DNA of 14,927 bases from Planctomycetales bacterium (GTDB lineage: Bacteria > Planctomycetota > Phycisphaerae > SM23-33), in contig JAUVIQ010000055.1 in assembly GCA_030592655.1 (NCBI GenBank), positions 1-14,927 of the forward strand, read 5' to 3'. A program made the position numbers and the translations under genes. Positions 1-7,585 of this stretch are shown here, piece by piece (the stretch's first letter is position 1; every line of letters starts with the position of its first letter). Under the pieces are notes generated by a model that did not search any database, was not told the origin of the DNA, and worked only from the letters and a program-made list of their open reading frames with translations.

Positions 1-1
1 C

Positions 2-55
2 GAATCGCCCGTTGTCGCCGAGGCCGCAACGTGGGCGATGAAACAGATAATTTGA
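2..55 (+). CDS. possible C-terminal end of an upstream gene (partial)
   Basis: A frame open from the window edge encodes 17 residues ending in WAMKQII and stops with TGA at 53-55. The residues (ESPVV, then AEAATWAMKQII) read like an ordinary protein tail, and the stop lies just upstream of the folE promoter. Another plus frame is also open to a TAG at 106-108, but its arginine-rich product looks less natural. Too short to name a family; the assignment rests only on composition and position. Confidence 0.3.
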   Translation, partial: ESPVVAEAATWAMKQII

Positions 56-81
56 CGCGGGCGGGGGTGCGAGCGTATAAG
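52..81 (+). promoter_or_regulatory. sigma70-like promoter for folE
   Basis: A TTGACG -35 box at 52-57 and a TATAAG -10 box at 76-81 are separated by 18 bases. Transcription would start near base 88, giving a leader of about 23 nt that carries the GGGAG ribosome-binding site at 99-103, seven bases before the folE ATG. Both hexamers match the consensus well. That is what the sequence shows; activity is inferred. Confidence 0.5.
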
Positions 82-110
82 GTGCTCGGACGTAATTCGG
101 GAGTTTAGAA

Positions 111-692
111 ATGAAAGCGAAACCTACTGAAGATAGATTTGGCGAAGATCGCATCGCCGCCGCCGTGCGTGAGATAATTTCCGCTATCGGCGAGGACCCC
201 GCCCGCTCCGGGCTTGAAGGAACGCCGCAGCGCGTCGCGCGGGCGTATCGGGAATTGTTCTCAGGCCTGCACGACGACCCTGCCAGGCATTTCCAGGCGT
301 TCTTCAGGGAAGATTACGACGAGATGGTCGTACTCCGCGACATCCCCTTCCACAGCATGTGCGAGCATCATCTCCTGCCTTTTATGGGAAAGGCGCACGT
401 TGCCTATTTGCCGAAGGACAGGGTCATCGGGATCAGCAAACTCGCTCGCGTCGTCGATGCCTTTGCACATCGCCCGCAGGTCCAGGAACGCCTGACCAGC
501 CAGATAGCCGACATTATCATGGAAAAACTCAAACCACGGGGCGTCGCGGTGGTCATCGAAGCCCAGCATACCTGCATGATAATCCGAGGCGTCAAAAAGC
601 CCGGCTCGGTGATGATAACCTCGGCCCTGCGAGGCATCTGCAAAACAAACCCATCAACCCGAAGCGAGGTAATGACACTGTTGAGAGGATAA
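111..692 (+). CDS. folE: GTP cyclohydrolase I (FolE, type IA)
   Basis: Converts GTP to 7,8-dihydroneopterin triphosphate, the first step toward tetrahydrofolate and related pterins; a cytosolic zinc enzyme that forms a toroidal decamer. The 193-aa protein has the usual length. The N-terminal helix carries the GLEGTPQRVARAY segment (34-46). The zinc site is seen as Cys84 and His87 in SMCEHH plus Cys155 in HTCMIIRG, which correspond to the three zinc ligands of E. coli FolE. The GISKLARVVDAFAHRPQVQE motif (107-126) and the C-terminal SVMITSALRG are also typical. The start is supported by GGGAG seven bases upstream. It has its own promoter and ends in a hairpin terminator, so it is probably transcribed alone. 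The neighbouring minus-strand gene converges on it. No key residue is missing, and zinc-dependent type IA rather than FolE2 is clear. Confidence 0.97.
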   Translation: MKAKPTEDRFGEDRIAAAVREIISAIGEDPARSGLEGTPQRVARAYRELFSGLHDDPARHFQAFFREDYDEMVVLRDIPFHSMCEHHLLPFMGKAHVAYLPKDRVIGISKLARVVDAFAHRPQVQERLTSQIADIIMEKLKPRGVAVVIEAQHTCMIIRGVKKPGSVMITSALRGICKTNPSTRSEVMTLLRG

Positions 693-697
693 GGCAT

Positions 698-755
698 CGT
701 AGCACGGGCGATGCGTAGCATCACTACGTGAGACCGCCCGTGCTACGACTTTTTT
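698..755 (+). terminator. Rho-independent terminator after folE, with nested inner hairpin
   Basis: A perfect 13-bp stem pairs CGTAGCACGGGCG (698-710) with CGCCCGTGCTACG (735-747), followed by six T at 750-755. The loop itself holds a smaller inverted repeat, CGTAG at 714-718 with CTACG at 724-728. The hairpin starts 5 bases after the folE stop and overlaps the stop codon of the converging gene at 743-745. For the minus-strand transcript the same hairpin is not followed by a T tract, so it acts best for folE. The symmetric GTAGCACGGGCG arms resemble a dispersed intergenic repeat of such genomes, which is my inference. Confidence 0.7.
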
Positions 756-2341
756 CGTCGTCGGAGCAGCGCCAAGCCAGCCAGACCGAGCAGCGACAAC
801 GTGGTCGGTTCGGGGATATTGTAGTACTGCCAGTCCGTGTTACTGACGCCCTCGTTGTCTGTAACGGTGCATGAGACAAGGTACCAGCCTGCTGCATCGT
901 AGGAGTGCGAGGGCGACTGGTCGGGCGAGGTTTCGTCGTCACCGAAGTTCCACAGGTACGACGCGACGCTGCCGTCGTCGTCGGCCACGACGGTGAAGTC
1001 CATCGTAAGGCCGGTTCCCGTCGCATCTATATCGGCAGTCGGCGCGTGATTCTCATACGGCACATGGTCGGTGGTCTGATTGACGTCGAGGCAGAGGAGC
1101 AGGCTGTGGGCGTCGTTGGCAATTCGGTGTTCCACGCGGGTCATCACCTCTGCCGGCGGCAGACCTCTCGTCCGCCAGTGGTTCAGCAATGCCTCGACCT
1201 CGGTGAAGATGTGCGCCTCAAGTGGCAGCGTGCATCCCTGCGTTACGGCTTCAGCGCCCGCGTAGGAATATCCGTTCCAGTTCTTCAGGTGCAGCGAGTT
1301 TGCCCGTCCGGACATAAGACCGTCTTTGAGTACTGCCGGAATATCGGTTACTGCCACCCATGCCGGAACGGCAACGCTGTAATCCGCTCGCCCCATCGCC
1401 GCCCACATCGTGGTAAGGAGCGGATTCTCGCCCGGAAGGACGCCCTGGAAGACTCCCGTCGAGCAGGTTCCGGGGTCGGCCAGGAGTTTCATGTTTCGAC
1501 CTGGACCGTAACGAGGCAACTCGTAACCCGGTGGTCCCGGCAGGTTCCCCTGCATGAGGGTCTGTGCAGACAACACTCCTGTATCGATCAGCCCGCACAC
1601 GTTGTAAGCACCCGTGTAGTAATAATTGTCGCAGCCGTAGCCGCCGCACAAGTCGTCGGTGCCGTCTGCGTTCTCGTGGAAATGGTTCGAGCGGACAACC
1701 CATCCCTGCTGATTGCGGGTAATAGCCGGATCGCTGTAACTGAAGCAACCTGGGGCAGGTAGCATCTTTCCGGCGCGGTTGGCGTTATCGGTCTTATACT
1801 CGAAGAAGACCGCGCGATCATATTCGAACATGGTCGCGTTTCCCTGCGCGTCCATGAAGGGGAAACTGCCTTCGTGGCGGTTGGCGGAACCGATGTTGTC
1901 GTGCCGCCACTGGATTTCCGTCCTCACCTCGGCGACGTTGGCGAAGTTTGCAATCATGTAGCACATGAACTCGCTGCCGTTGGTGCTGCTGGAGTCGCGC
2001 CGGCCGCCGCTTGCGTCGCCGGTGCACAGGCCCTGCGTATTCAGGCTCATCATCGGAAGGGTTTTCCGACCGGTGTTGCTGTTACTCAACAAACTTGCTA
2101 TACCGATATAGGGATACGCGGCGGGATACTCCACTCCATCGACCTCGTAGTGAGTGAAGTATCTGAGGTAGTTGTTGGGTTCGTTCCACCCCAATTGGCG
2201 GACTTTCCAGAGGATCGGTCGGCCATCAACCGTAACGGTCCCGTCGGCTGCACCGATACTGCACGCTTCAATGCTTGTCGAGAGGGTGAACTGCACAGTC
2301 AGCGCGGTAATTAACGCAATGATCCACTTGCATCTCATCAT
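743..2341 (-). CDS. exported Ntn-hydrolase-like protein with PKD domain and PEP-CTERM sorting signal
   Basis: The 532-aa protein begins with a signal peptide (about residues 1-26). Cleavage after Ala26 would expose Cys27, followed by SIGAADGTVTVDGRPILWK. This resembles the N-terminal nucleophile of the Ntn-hydrolase families related to acyl-CoA:6-aminopenicillanate acyltransferase and choloylglycine hydrolase (C45/C59-like). An RSNHF segment (217-221) fits the conserved Asn-His of that fold. Residues about 432-508 form a PKD domain (WNFGDDE, HSYDAAGWY, TVTDNEG). The C-terminus IPEPTTLSLLGLAGLALLRRRKKS-type tail (509-532) is a classic PEP-CTERM signal: Pro-Glu-Pro, hydrophobic helix, basic end. 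It is therefore probably exported, processed by exosortase and kept at the envelope or released. Two ATGs are adjacent; AAGGAG at 2346-2351 is 4 bases from the first and 7 from the second, so the second may be the true start. The fold assignment is moderate, and the substrate is unknown. Confidence 0.8.
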   Translation of the reverse strand: MMRCKWIIALITALTVQFTLSTSIEACSIGAADGTVTVDGRPILWKVRQLGWNEPNNYLRYFTHYEVDGVEYPAAYPYIGIASLLSNSNTGRKTLPMMSLNTQGLCTGDASGGRRDSSSTNGSEFMCYMIANFANVAEVRTEIQWRHDNIGSANRHEGSFPFMDAQGNATMFEYDRAVFFEYKTDNANRAGKMLPAPGCFSYSDPAITRNQQGWVVRSNHFHENADGTDDLCGGYGCDNYYYTGAYNVCGLIDTGVLSAQTLMQGNLPGPPGYELPRYGPGRNMKLLADPGTCSTGVFQGVLPGENPLLTTMWAAMGRADYSVAVPAWVAVTDIPAVLKDGLMSGRANSLHLKNWNGYSYAGAEAVTQGCTLPLEAHIFTEVEALLNHWRTRGLPPAEVMTRVEHRIANDAHSLLLCLDVNQTTDHVPYENHAPTADIDATGTGLTMDFTVVADDDGSVASYLWNFGDDETSPDQSPSHSYDAAGWYLVSCTVTDNEGVSNTDWQYYNIPEPTTLSLLGLAGLALLRRRKKS

Positions 2342-2424
2342 CCTTCTCCTTTTTCCGGTATGCTACTCACTCATGTTGGGTCGGTGAAAAAACCTCTTCT
2401 TCACCTCGCTTAACGATTCATAAT

Positions 2425-2453
2425 ATAATATCCAATCCCCTCCTTATTGTCCA
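2425..2453 (-). promoter_or_regulatory. promoter for the PEP-CTERM protein gene
   Basis: On the minus strand, TGGACA (2448-2453) and TATTAT (2425-2430) are separated by exactly 17 bases, close to the sigma70 consensus. Transcription would start near 2418, giving a leader of about 77 nt before the start codon. The region is much richer in A and T than its surroundings. It suggests the gene has its own promoter rather than depending on readthrough from the heparinase-like gene. Confidence 0.5.
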
Positions 2454-2504
2454 GACAAAAATCAGGATATGTTTGAGTTTCAGTATGTGTCTGATACGCG
2501 TTTT

Positions 2505-2516
2505 GGCGTGTTCGCC
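2505..2516 (-). repeat. small 3' hairpin after the heparinase-like gene (copy 1)
   Basis: The 12-mer GGCGAACACGCC (read on the minus strand) forms a 4-bp stem with an AACA loop, 18 bases past the stop codon of the heparinase-like gene. The same 12-mer occurs in the equivalent place after the 240-aa gene (6747-6758). No T tract follows, so it is not a standard terminator; it could be an mRNA 3'-end element. Confidence 0.35.
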
Positions 2517-2534
2517 CATGGCGTTTGCCGCCGG

Positions 2535-5500
2535 TCAATGCGCTCGTTTTCCCATCTTTTTCGCCTTATCATTTCCGATACTCCGGCGGTAGATGTCCAT
2601 TATTGTAAAGACGTCTTTGGGCGTCTGGTCGGTGCGGTCGTAAAGGTAGAAGACGATGTATTCGAGCGTACCGGTCAACGGGCTTCGGAAAGTGAATTCC
2701 GATTTGCCCACGTTGTTCTTTGTAACGGTAATTTTCTGCGTATAGTATTTACCGTCCACGCATCCGATCATGCGCCACTTACCCGGATACATAGGCCACC
2801 ATCGCTTGCCCGTCGAGAACGGCGAACTCTTGACCTTGCGCAGATAGGCGTACTTGAATCGGCCCTTGTAATCCTTATCGGCCTGGACGGCTTTTCCGAT
2901 CTTCTGATAGTGCCAATGTCCGATCCGCAACACTCCGATGACCATCGTCTCATTGCGGTACTTGACGAACGGTGAGGTGAAAATCAGCGGGCTTTTACCT
3001 TCGCCGATCCGCTGCCATCCGGCAGGATACCCGCCGCGGCAGTTATTGCTGCGCGCCCTGTGCAGGTAATAAGGGCGTTTATCCTTTGTCGGCATTTTAC
3101 CGGTCGTCTTCCACATCATCGCCCAGATGCAGTCGTCGTCCATTATCAAGTCTAGCAGCATCCGGCTGGTGTGAGGGTGATAGACGCTTTTGTCAGGGGA
3201 ATATTTCCACGCATCTGCCAGGAAATCCTGTCCTCCGGGCAGCGATTCGGGCGAGATGTGAATCCTCGATTCGCCGTGCATGCCCTGTTCGGAAACCATC
3301 TTGTTCATCGGCTGGACTTCCAGCCAGGGTTTTCCGGCCTGCACGCGGTAGCGGTTGATCAGATATACATCGACTCCCTTCCTTCTACGGGTCCTGGTCC
3401 TGCTTTCAACGATTATGTCGCCCCGCTCGTTCTTTATGATTTTATTGTACTCGTAACTGCCGCAGTAGGTTCTCAGTCCGCCCGGCTGGTCGTAGGAACG
3501 GTACATCTCGTTATGTCGGGAGGGCGTTCCTTCGGCGTCGATTTTGTTGTATAGGAAGCAGGCGTCGTGCCCGCTGGCGTGCAGCGACATCCAGAAGTTG
3601 GGGCCTTCGAGCATACAGTCGCCTCGGAACTTGTAGCCTGCGGCAGCGCCGTAGGGCACCTGTATCCAATTAGCCCGGTCCTTCCACTGCTTGGTGGGCC
3701 GGTAGTGTTTGTAGGTGTATTTCTTACCGAGGTCCCAGACGCGGACGTAGTTCGCCCCCTTCGGCATCGGTTTATAGCCTGTTCTGCCCGGAGAGACAGT
3801 CGGGCCGGGCAAAGGGCCTTCAGGGCGAACCTTCGTCTTTCCGCCTTGGAGTCTGACGCCGCGATAGATCAGTTTTCGCCCGCCGGCTACGCTCCAGGAA
3901 ACGGGTTTTCCCTTTCGGCAGCGGACGACGGCGCAATGTCCGTCGGTCTGAATATCCTTGTCGCGAAATCCCTTCTTTCCAAGCGAGAAGACAATGTGGT
4001 CGGTTGACTTTTCCGATTGGACTACGAAGTGAGCGCCTTTTTCCGATTCGGACACGACGCGCAGATTAACGTTCGGAAAGGTCTTCTCGAAGGGATACAG
4101 CAGCATCGGGAAGGTAACTCGCCCCGCCTTTTTGGACGGTGCGTCGAACGCTACCCAGTCGATGTTACGGTACGGTTTTTTGAAACCGAGCCCTCTAACC
4201 GACGCCCGTCCCTTTCCTCGTCGGGTCGTGAACGTTCCGCCAACAGGGCGAGCGAACAGGCCCGGCGCTTTTGCACTTGCGTAGCCGCCGTTCTTTGCGA
4301 CCAGGTCCGTAGGAGAGTGAAGATACCAGGAAAGCGTGTGCCCTTCCTTGGCGGTCCAGGCAACGTCATACATCACCCAGTAGTCGGGCTTGACGAAGGC
4401 TACGTGTCGGCGCCAGATGACGCCTTTGCCCTTGAACATGGGGACCTCATAATCCCCCGGCCTGACTATCGTCGCGTCCTTCTCCCACCCGTGGGTCGTG
4501 GCGGCAAAGAAATCCAGACCCGCTCGTGAGTCCCAGACGACGTCCCGGCCCTGTGCAACGGCCCGGTCGATCTCTCCATCATCGACCACCAGCATATTGT
4601 GCGCGCGTGAGGCATTGTACCAGGGATTGTTGAGCGGATCGTCGTAAGTCAGCCCCAGTCCGGCGTCGATGGCCAGAGCCCGCCCGAAGGCGCTGATTTC
4701 GAAGTCAAGTATGTCGCGGTGGGTGTGCCATACCCTGTCAGGTCCGTAGTTCAGCAGCATGTACCGTGCCCGCGGCGTCCAGTCGCTGCGCATCACGGCA
4801 AAGCCGGAGTCCGCGAAGTTTATCGAGGTGTGTTTTGGCGAACGAACCCGCCCGTCCACTTTTCCTCCGAGCAGGTTCTTCGCCACGAAGAGGAAATCCT
4901 TGCGCTTGAACAGTTTCCCCGCTTCGGTGAGCGTTCCCGGACCGAAGACCGCTCGTTGCCCGTCGTTTATGCCGGAGAGGTGACCTTCCGGTGTAGTCAG
5001 ATACATCCAGAACTTGGCGCCCTGCTGGAGTCTGGCGTCGATGCTCCGCACCATCCTGGCGTATGCGGGTTTGCCTTCCAGCATCCGGGCCGACCTCATC
5101 AATTTATAATACACGCCGAACATATAGGAAGATGGGCACCTTTCGGAGTGCCCTCCGTCCTTGAAGAAATCCCGTTCGGCATGCTCGACGATCCGCCGGG
5201 CGCCCGTCCGCACCCACGCCTGCGCCTCGGTGAACTCCGGAACTGCAAGACCGATATTGGCCAGACCGAAAGAACCGGTTACCTGCCAGTTGCCCTTTCT
5301 GTATCCGGTATCTTCTCGCTTGAACAGCCACCGAGCCGAACCGAGCAGCGTCTTGAGCATTCGCTCATGGGTCAGGAGAGTCCGCTTTGAAAATGGTCGG
5401 CGGTAGAACTCGATGAAGGTGTTTCCGCGATGGGCAAGGCCCAACTCGTACCAGATGACGGATTGAGGGGGAGCGGGACTGCTGATGCGGTCCCGTTGCT

Positions 5501-6617
5501 GGTACCACTGGTTGAACAGTTCGTCGAAGCAGGAGAGGTATTTCTCGTCGCTCGTTGTCCGGTAGGCCCGGAGCAGCGGATTGGACCAGAACCACTTGTG
5601 GAAGCCATACTTGCCGCCCACGCCGTAGTCCGCGTCGAAGTTCACTACCGGACCGTGCTTAATCGTTACATCGCCCCAAGCGCGAATCTCATGGCGCATA
5701 ATTTTGGCGGCGCGATCCAGAAGCCGCTTGCTCGGCGATTTCTGTGGCGAAGGAGGCTTGGCCTGATGTGTCTGTTTCCAGTACACCGCCCAGGCGCGGT
5801 ACGCTCCCCGATAGTCCGCGGCCTCGGCTGCCTTGCGGACCTTTGCCAGTTCAGGACGGGTCAGATCCATCGACGCAAAGAGTTCCTTATCGCTGATGTG
5901 CTTGATCTTTTTGTCCAGGTAGTCCGGATCCAACCCGACGTCCGGGGCGGCTTGCGACTCCCTTGAATATGCCACGTACGCCTTGGCGGCGGCTTCGGTG
6001 GCGCCCAGATACACATCGTCCACGTAGAATACCGCCCCCGGCTTCACGTCGCGGTCCCGCTTTCCATGCACGTGAAACATCAATACCAACCGTCCGGTCT
6101 GCGCACCGGTGGTGAACGAACCGAAGTAATGCATCCAGTCGCTCGTCGGAACCACCCTGATACCAGGAATGCTCCGATCCAGGCCGCTACCGTCGGACTT
6201 GAAAGACCACGGGCGGACGTCGATCTTGTCGGTAAAGCCCTTGCCCTTGAGTGAGAAGGTGAAGTAGTACTTCGTGTTTGGCTTGACGGAAATGGCCTTG
6301 GGACCTTTGAAGCCGTCGGTCCGGCCTACGGCCAGGCCCGTGTCTGCGAGGCCGTCTTTTCCGAAGCCTGTAACCTTCAGGAACGCGCTGCGTTTGCCGG
6401 CGTGGTGGACTTTCTCCGTTATGCCTGCCTCGGCAGGGGTCTTCCCGTAGTGGCTCCAATCTTCCGGCAATTTGCCGGCGCTGCCTTTTTCCGCCCCGGG
6501 ATTGGGGGCGATGTTGGTCGTCCTGGCCTCATCGGCTGCAGAACCAGCCACAGGCCAGGCCAAAATCACAGTAACCAACGCCGCCAACACCATAATTGTC
6601 GTTCTCGTTACTGACAT
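2535..6617 (-). CDS. secreted heparinase II/III-family polysaccharide lyase-like protein with N-terminal CBM and long C-terminal extension
   Basis: A 1360-aa exported protein, probably acting on uronic-acid polysaccharides (alginate, heparan- or ulvan-like) in the periplasm or outside. Residues 1-27 are a signal peptide (cleavage near GSA-ADEA). Residues ~33-205 look like a CBM4/9 beta-sandwich (NIAPNPGAE at 35-43, FYVDDVYLG at 197-205). Residues ~240-580 fit the alpha-toroid half of these lyases (GNWQVTGSFGLANIG, 442-456; DGGHSERCPSSYMFGVYY, 487-504, holding a candidate catalytic Tyr498). Residues ~595-900 fit the heparinase II/III C-terminal sandwich, with HTHRDILDFEISAFGRALAI (631-650) and SRAHNMLVVDDGE (670-682). 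Residues ~940-1360 are an extra region ending with a FYLYDRTDQTPKDVFTIMDI segment, which I only loosely associate with uncharacterised planctomycete and Lentisphaerae proteins. CGGAGA six bases upstream supports the start. The family is fairly secure; the substrate and whether it is active are not. Confidence 0.85.
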   Translation of the reverse strand: MSVTRTTIMVLAALVTVILAWPVAGSAADEARTTNIAPNPGAEKGSAGKLPEDWSHYGKTPAEAGITEKVHHAGKRSAFLKVTGFGKDGLADTGLAVGRTDGFKGPKAISVKPNTKYYFTFSLKGKGFTDKIDVRPWSFKSDGSGLDRSIPGIRVVPTSDWMHYFGSFTTGAQTGRLVLMFHVHGKRDRDVKPGAVFYVDDVYLGATEAAAKAYVAYSRESQAAPDVGLDPDYLDKKIKHISDKELFASMDLTRPELAKVRKAAEAADYRGAYRAWAVYWKQTHQAKPPSPQKSPSKRLLDRAAKIMRHEIRAWGDVTIKHGPVVNFDADYGVGGKYGFHKWFWSNPLLRAYRTTSDEKYLSCFDELFNQWYQQRDRISSPAPPQSVIWYELGLAHRGNTFIEFYRRPFSKRTLLTHERMLKTLLGSARWLFKREDTGYRKGNWQVTGSFGLANIGLAVPEFTEAQAWVRTGARRIVEHAERDFFKDGGHSERCPSSYMFGVYYKLMRSARMLEGKPAYARMVRSIDARLQQGAKFWMYLTTPEGHLSGINDGQRAVFGPGTLTEAGKLFKRKDFLFVAKNLLGGKVDGRVRSPKHTSINFADSGFAVMRSDWTPRARYMLLNYGPDRVWHTHRDILDFEISAFGRALAIDAGLGLTYDDPLNNPWYNASRAHNMLVVDDGEIDRAVAQGRDVVWDSRAGLDFFAATTHGWEKDATIVRPGDYEVPMFKGKGVIWRRHVAFVKPDYWVMYDVAWTAKEGHTLSWYLHSPTDLVAKNGGYASAKAPGLFARPVGGTFTTRRGKGRASVRGLGFKKPYRNIDWVAFDAPSKKAGRVTFPMLLYPFEKTFPNVNLRVVSESEKGAHFVVQSEKSTDHIVFSLGKKGFRDKDIQTDGHCAVVRCRKGKPVSWSVAGGRKLIYRGVRLQGGKTKVRPEGPLPGPTVSPGRTGYKPMPKGANYVRVWDLGKKYTYKHYRPTKQWKDRANWIQVPYGAAAGYKFRGDCMLEGPNFWMSLHASGHDACFLYNKIDAEGTPSRHNEMYRSYDQPGGLRTYCGSYEYNKIIKNERGDIIVESRTRTRRRKGVDVYLINRYRVQAGKPWLEVQPMNKMVSEQGMHGESRIHISPESLPGGQDFLADAWKYSPDKSVYHPHTSRMLLDLIMDDDCIWAMMWKTTGKMPTKDKRPYYLHRARSNNCRGGYPAGWQRIGEGKSPLIFTSPFVKYRNETMVIGVLRIGHWHYQKIGKAVQADKDYKGRFKYAYLRKVKSSPFSTGKRWWPMYPGKWRMIGCVDGKYYTQKITVTKNNVGKSEFTFRSPLTGTLEYIVFYLYDRTDQTPKDVFTIMDIYRRSIGNDKAKKMGKRAH

Positions 6618-6745
6618 TTTTTATCTCCGTCTTACTTTGCTTGTGGCTACAGATGATATATAAACATTCGCCGATGCACTATTACTAAACACAACAAACG
6701 CAACAGGGTATCGCATTGGGGAACGGGGGCGGACAGATGTTTTCC

Positions 6746-6759
6746 CGGCGTGTTCGCCG
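6746..6759 (-). repeat. small 3' hairpin after the 240-aa gene (copy 2)
   Basis: CGGCG and CGCCG pair around a TGTT/AACA tetraloop, 24 bases past the stop of the upstream minus-strand gene. Its core 12-mer is identical to the hairpin at 2505-2516. No T tract follows on the minus strand. The rest of the 165-bp gap (6618-6782) holds only A/T-rich sequence and the ribosome-binding site of the next gene (GGAGA, 6624-6628). Confidence 0.35.
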
Positions 6760-6782
6760 TTAGTCTTGTTGGGTATTAGACG

Positions 6783-7505
6783 TTAATCACGTATTGATCG
6801 TTGTGAAGCGGCTTGGTTCTTGATGGTTTTTTTCATTGCTCTTCGTGATATAACGACGCGCTTGACATAGACAAGGTCTTTAAGCGTCTGGTCGAGTTTG
6901 CCTTTGGTGCGCTCATGCAGGACGAACGGACCGTGGCGTTTTCCGGCGGACTCGACCCACAAGGGCTGGCCTTTGACCGCGCCTGTAATATACGAATCGT
7001 CAATCAGGTGGAACCGCCAGAGCAGTCTGCGCGTCGGTTTGGCCCTGCCGGTGAAGACCCGCTCATTTCGCCCCATGTCCTTCACTCGCCATTCTTTTTC
7101 CATGCCTTCTTCGACGACGACGGCGCGGATGCTCAAAACGACTATCGGTGGGATATGCCTCCAGCGCTTCTTCGAAGCCGACCAGACCTCCCAGTCCTTG
7201 TCGCGAGTGGTGAAAACCCCGCCGGGAAGGATTTTTCCGTCGGAGAGGATCATGGCTCCCGGAAGCGCGTCGGATCGGCTGAAACGGTCCGTTCGCCCGA
7301 AAGGATTGATTTCCGAAGGTCGGCTGGCGGGTCGGCTTGTGGTGGTCGGTTTGGCCTGGCTGAGCCAGTAGTCCAGATTGGAGGCGGGTTTTGAGGCGGA
7401 CCCGCTCGGTGGCGATGAAACGCCCGAAGCGAGAACCAAACTCATAACCAGCGCCAAGGCGATCAATTTTACCTTGTGCGAGTTCATAATATCGACACTT
7501 GTCAT
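6783..7505 (-). CDS. exported protein of unknown function (planctomycete-type)
   Basis: A 240-aa protein with an N-terminal hydrophobic segment (about residues 12-30, ending LVLASGVSS) typical of a signal peptide or lipid-free membrane anchor. A low-complexity Ser/Pro/Thr/Arg stretch follows (31-65). The remaining two thirds is compact and well ordered: LSDGKILPGGVFTTRDKDWEVW (87-108), ending with a tract of charged beta strands (RRLLWRFHLIDDSYITG, KRHGPFVLHER, LVYVKRVVISRRAM). No catalytic motif or cysteine pair is visible. I do not recognise a named family; the WRFHLIDDSYITG / GPFVLHER style recalls conserved hypothetical proteins of Phycisphaerae. A GAAGAG site 5 bases upstream supports the first ATG over the internal one at codon 7. 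It heads a run of three minus-strand exported proteins and is divergent from ald. Confidence 0.75.
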   Translation of the reverse strand: MTSVDIMNSHKVKLIALALVMSLVLASGVSSPPSGSASKPASNLDYWLSQAKPTTTSRPASRPSEINPFGRTDRFSRSDALPGAMILSDGKILPGGVFTTRDKDWEVWSASKKRWRHIPPIVVLSIRAVVVEEGMEKEWRVKDMGRNERVFTGRAKPTRRLLWRFHLIDDSYITGAVKGQPLWVESAGKRHGPFVLHERTKGKLDQTLKDLVYVKRVVISRRAMKKTIKNQAASQRSIRD

Positions 7506-7552
7506 AACGACTCTTCTATGTTATCTATAACGCACGATTTGGGTGTTAAAAA
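7499..7552. promoter_or_regulatory. divergent promoter region between the 240-aa gene and ald
   Basis: The 80-bp gap between the two divergent starts is A/T-rich and contains TTATCTATAA at 7521-7530, which can serve as a -10 region on either strand. For ald, TTGTCA (7499-7504) lies 17 bases before TATCTA (7522-7527). For the minus gene, TATAGA (7524-7529) lies 17 bases after TTTTTA (7547-7552). Each pair matches the consensus only partly, so the exact boxes are uncertain. Confidence 0.3.
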
Positions 7553-7585
7553 CAAGAAATTTAAAGCGCGACAGGGGACTGTTTA

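Noticed and set aside
743..2341. Lipoprotein signal around Cys27
   Set aside because: The residues before Cys (Ile-Glu-Ala) are a poor lipobox, and the sequence after it fits an Ntn nucleophile better.
2469..5966. Long plus-strand open frames opposite the heparinase-like gene
   Set aside because: They are complementary-strand shadows, with no family motifs and low-complexity arginine/serine-rich products.
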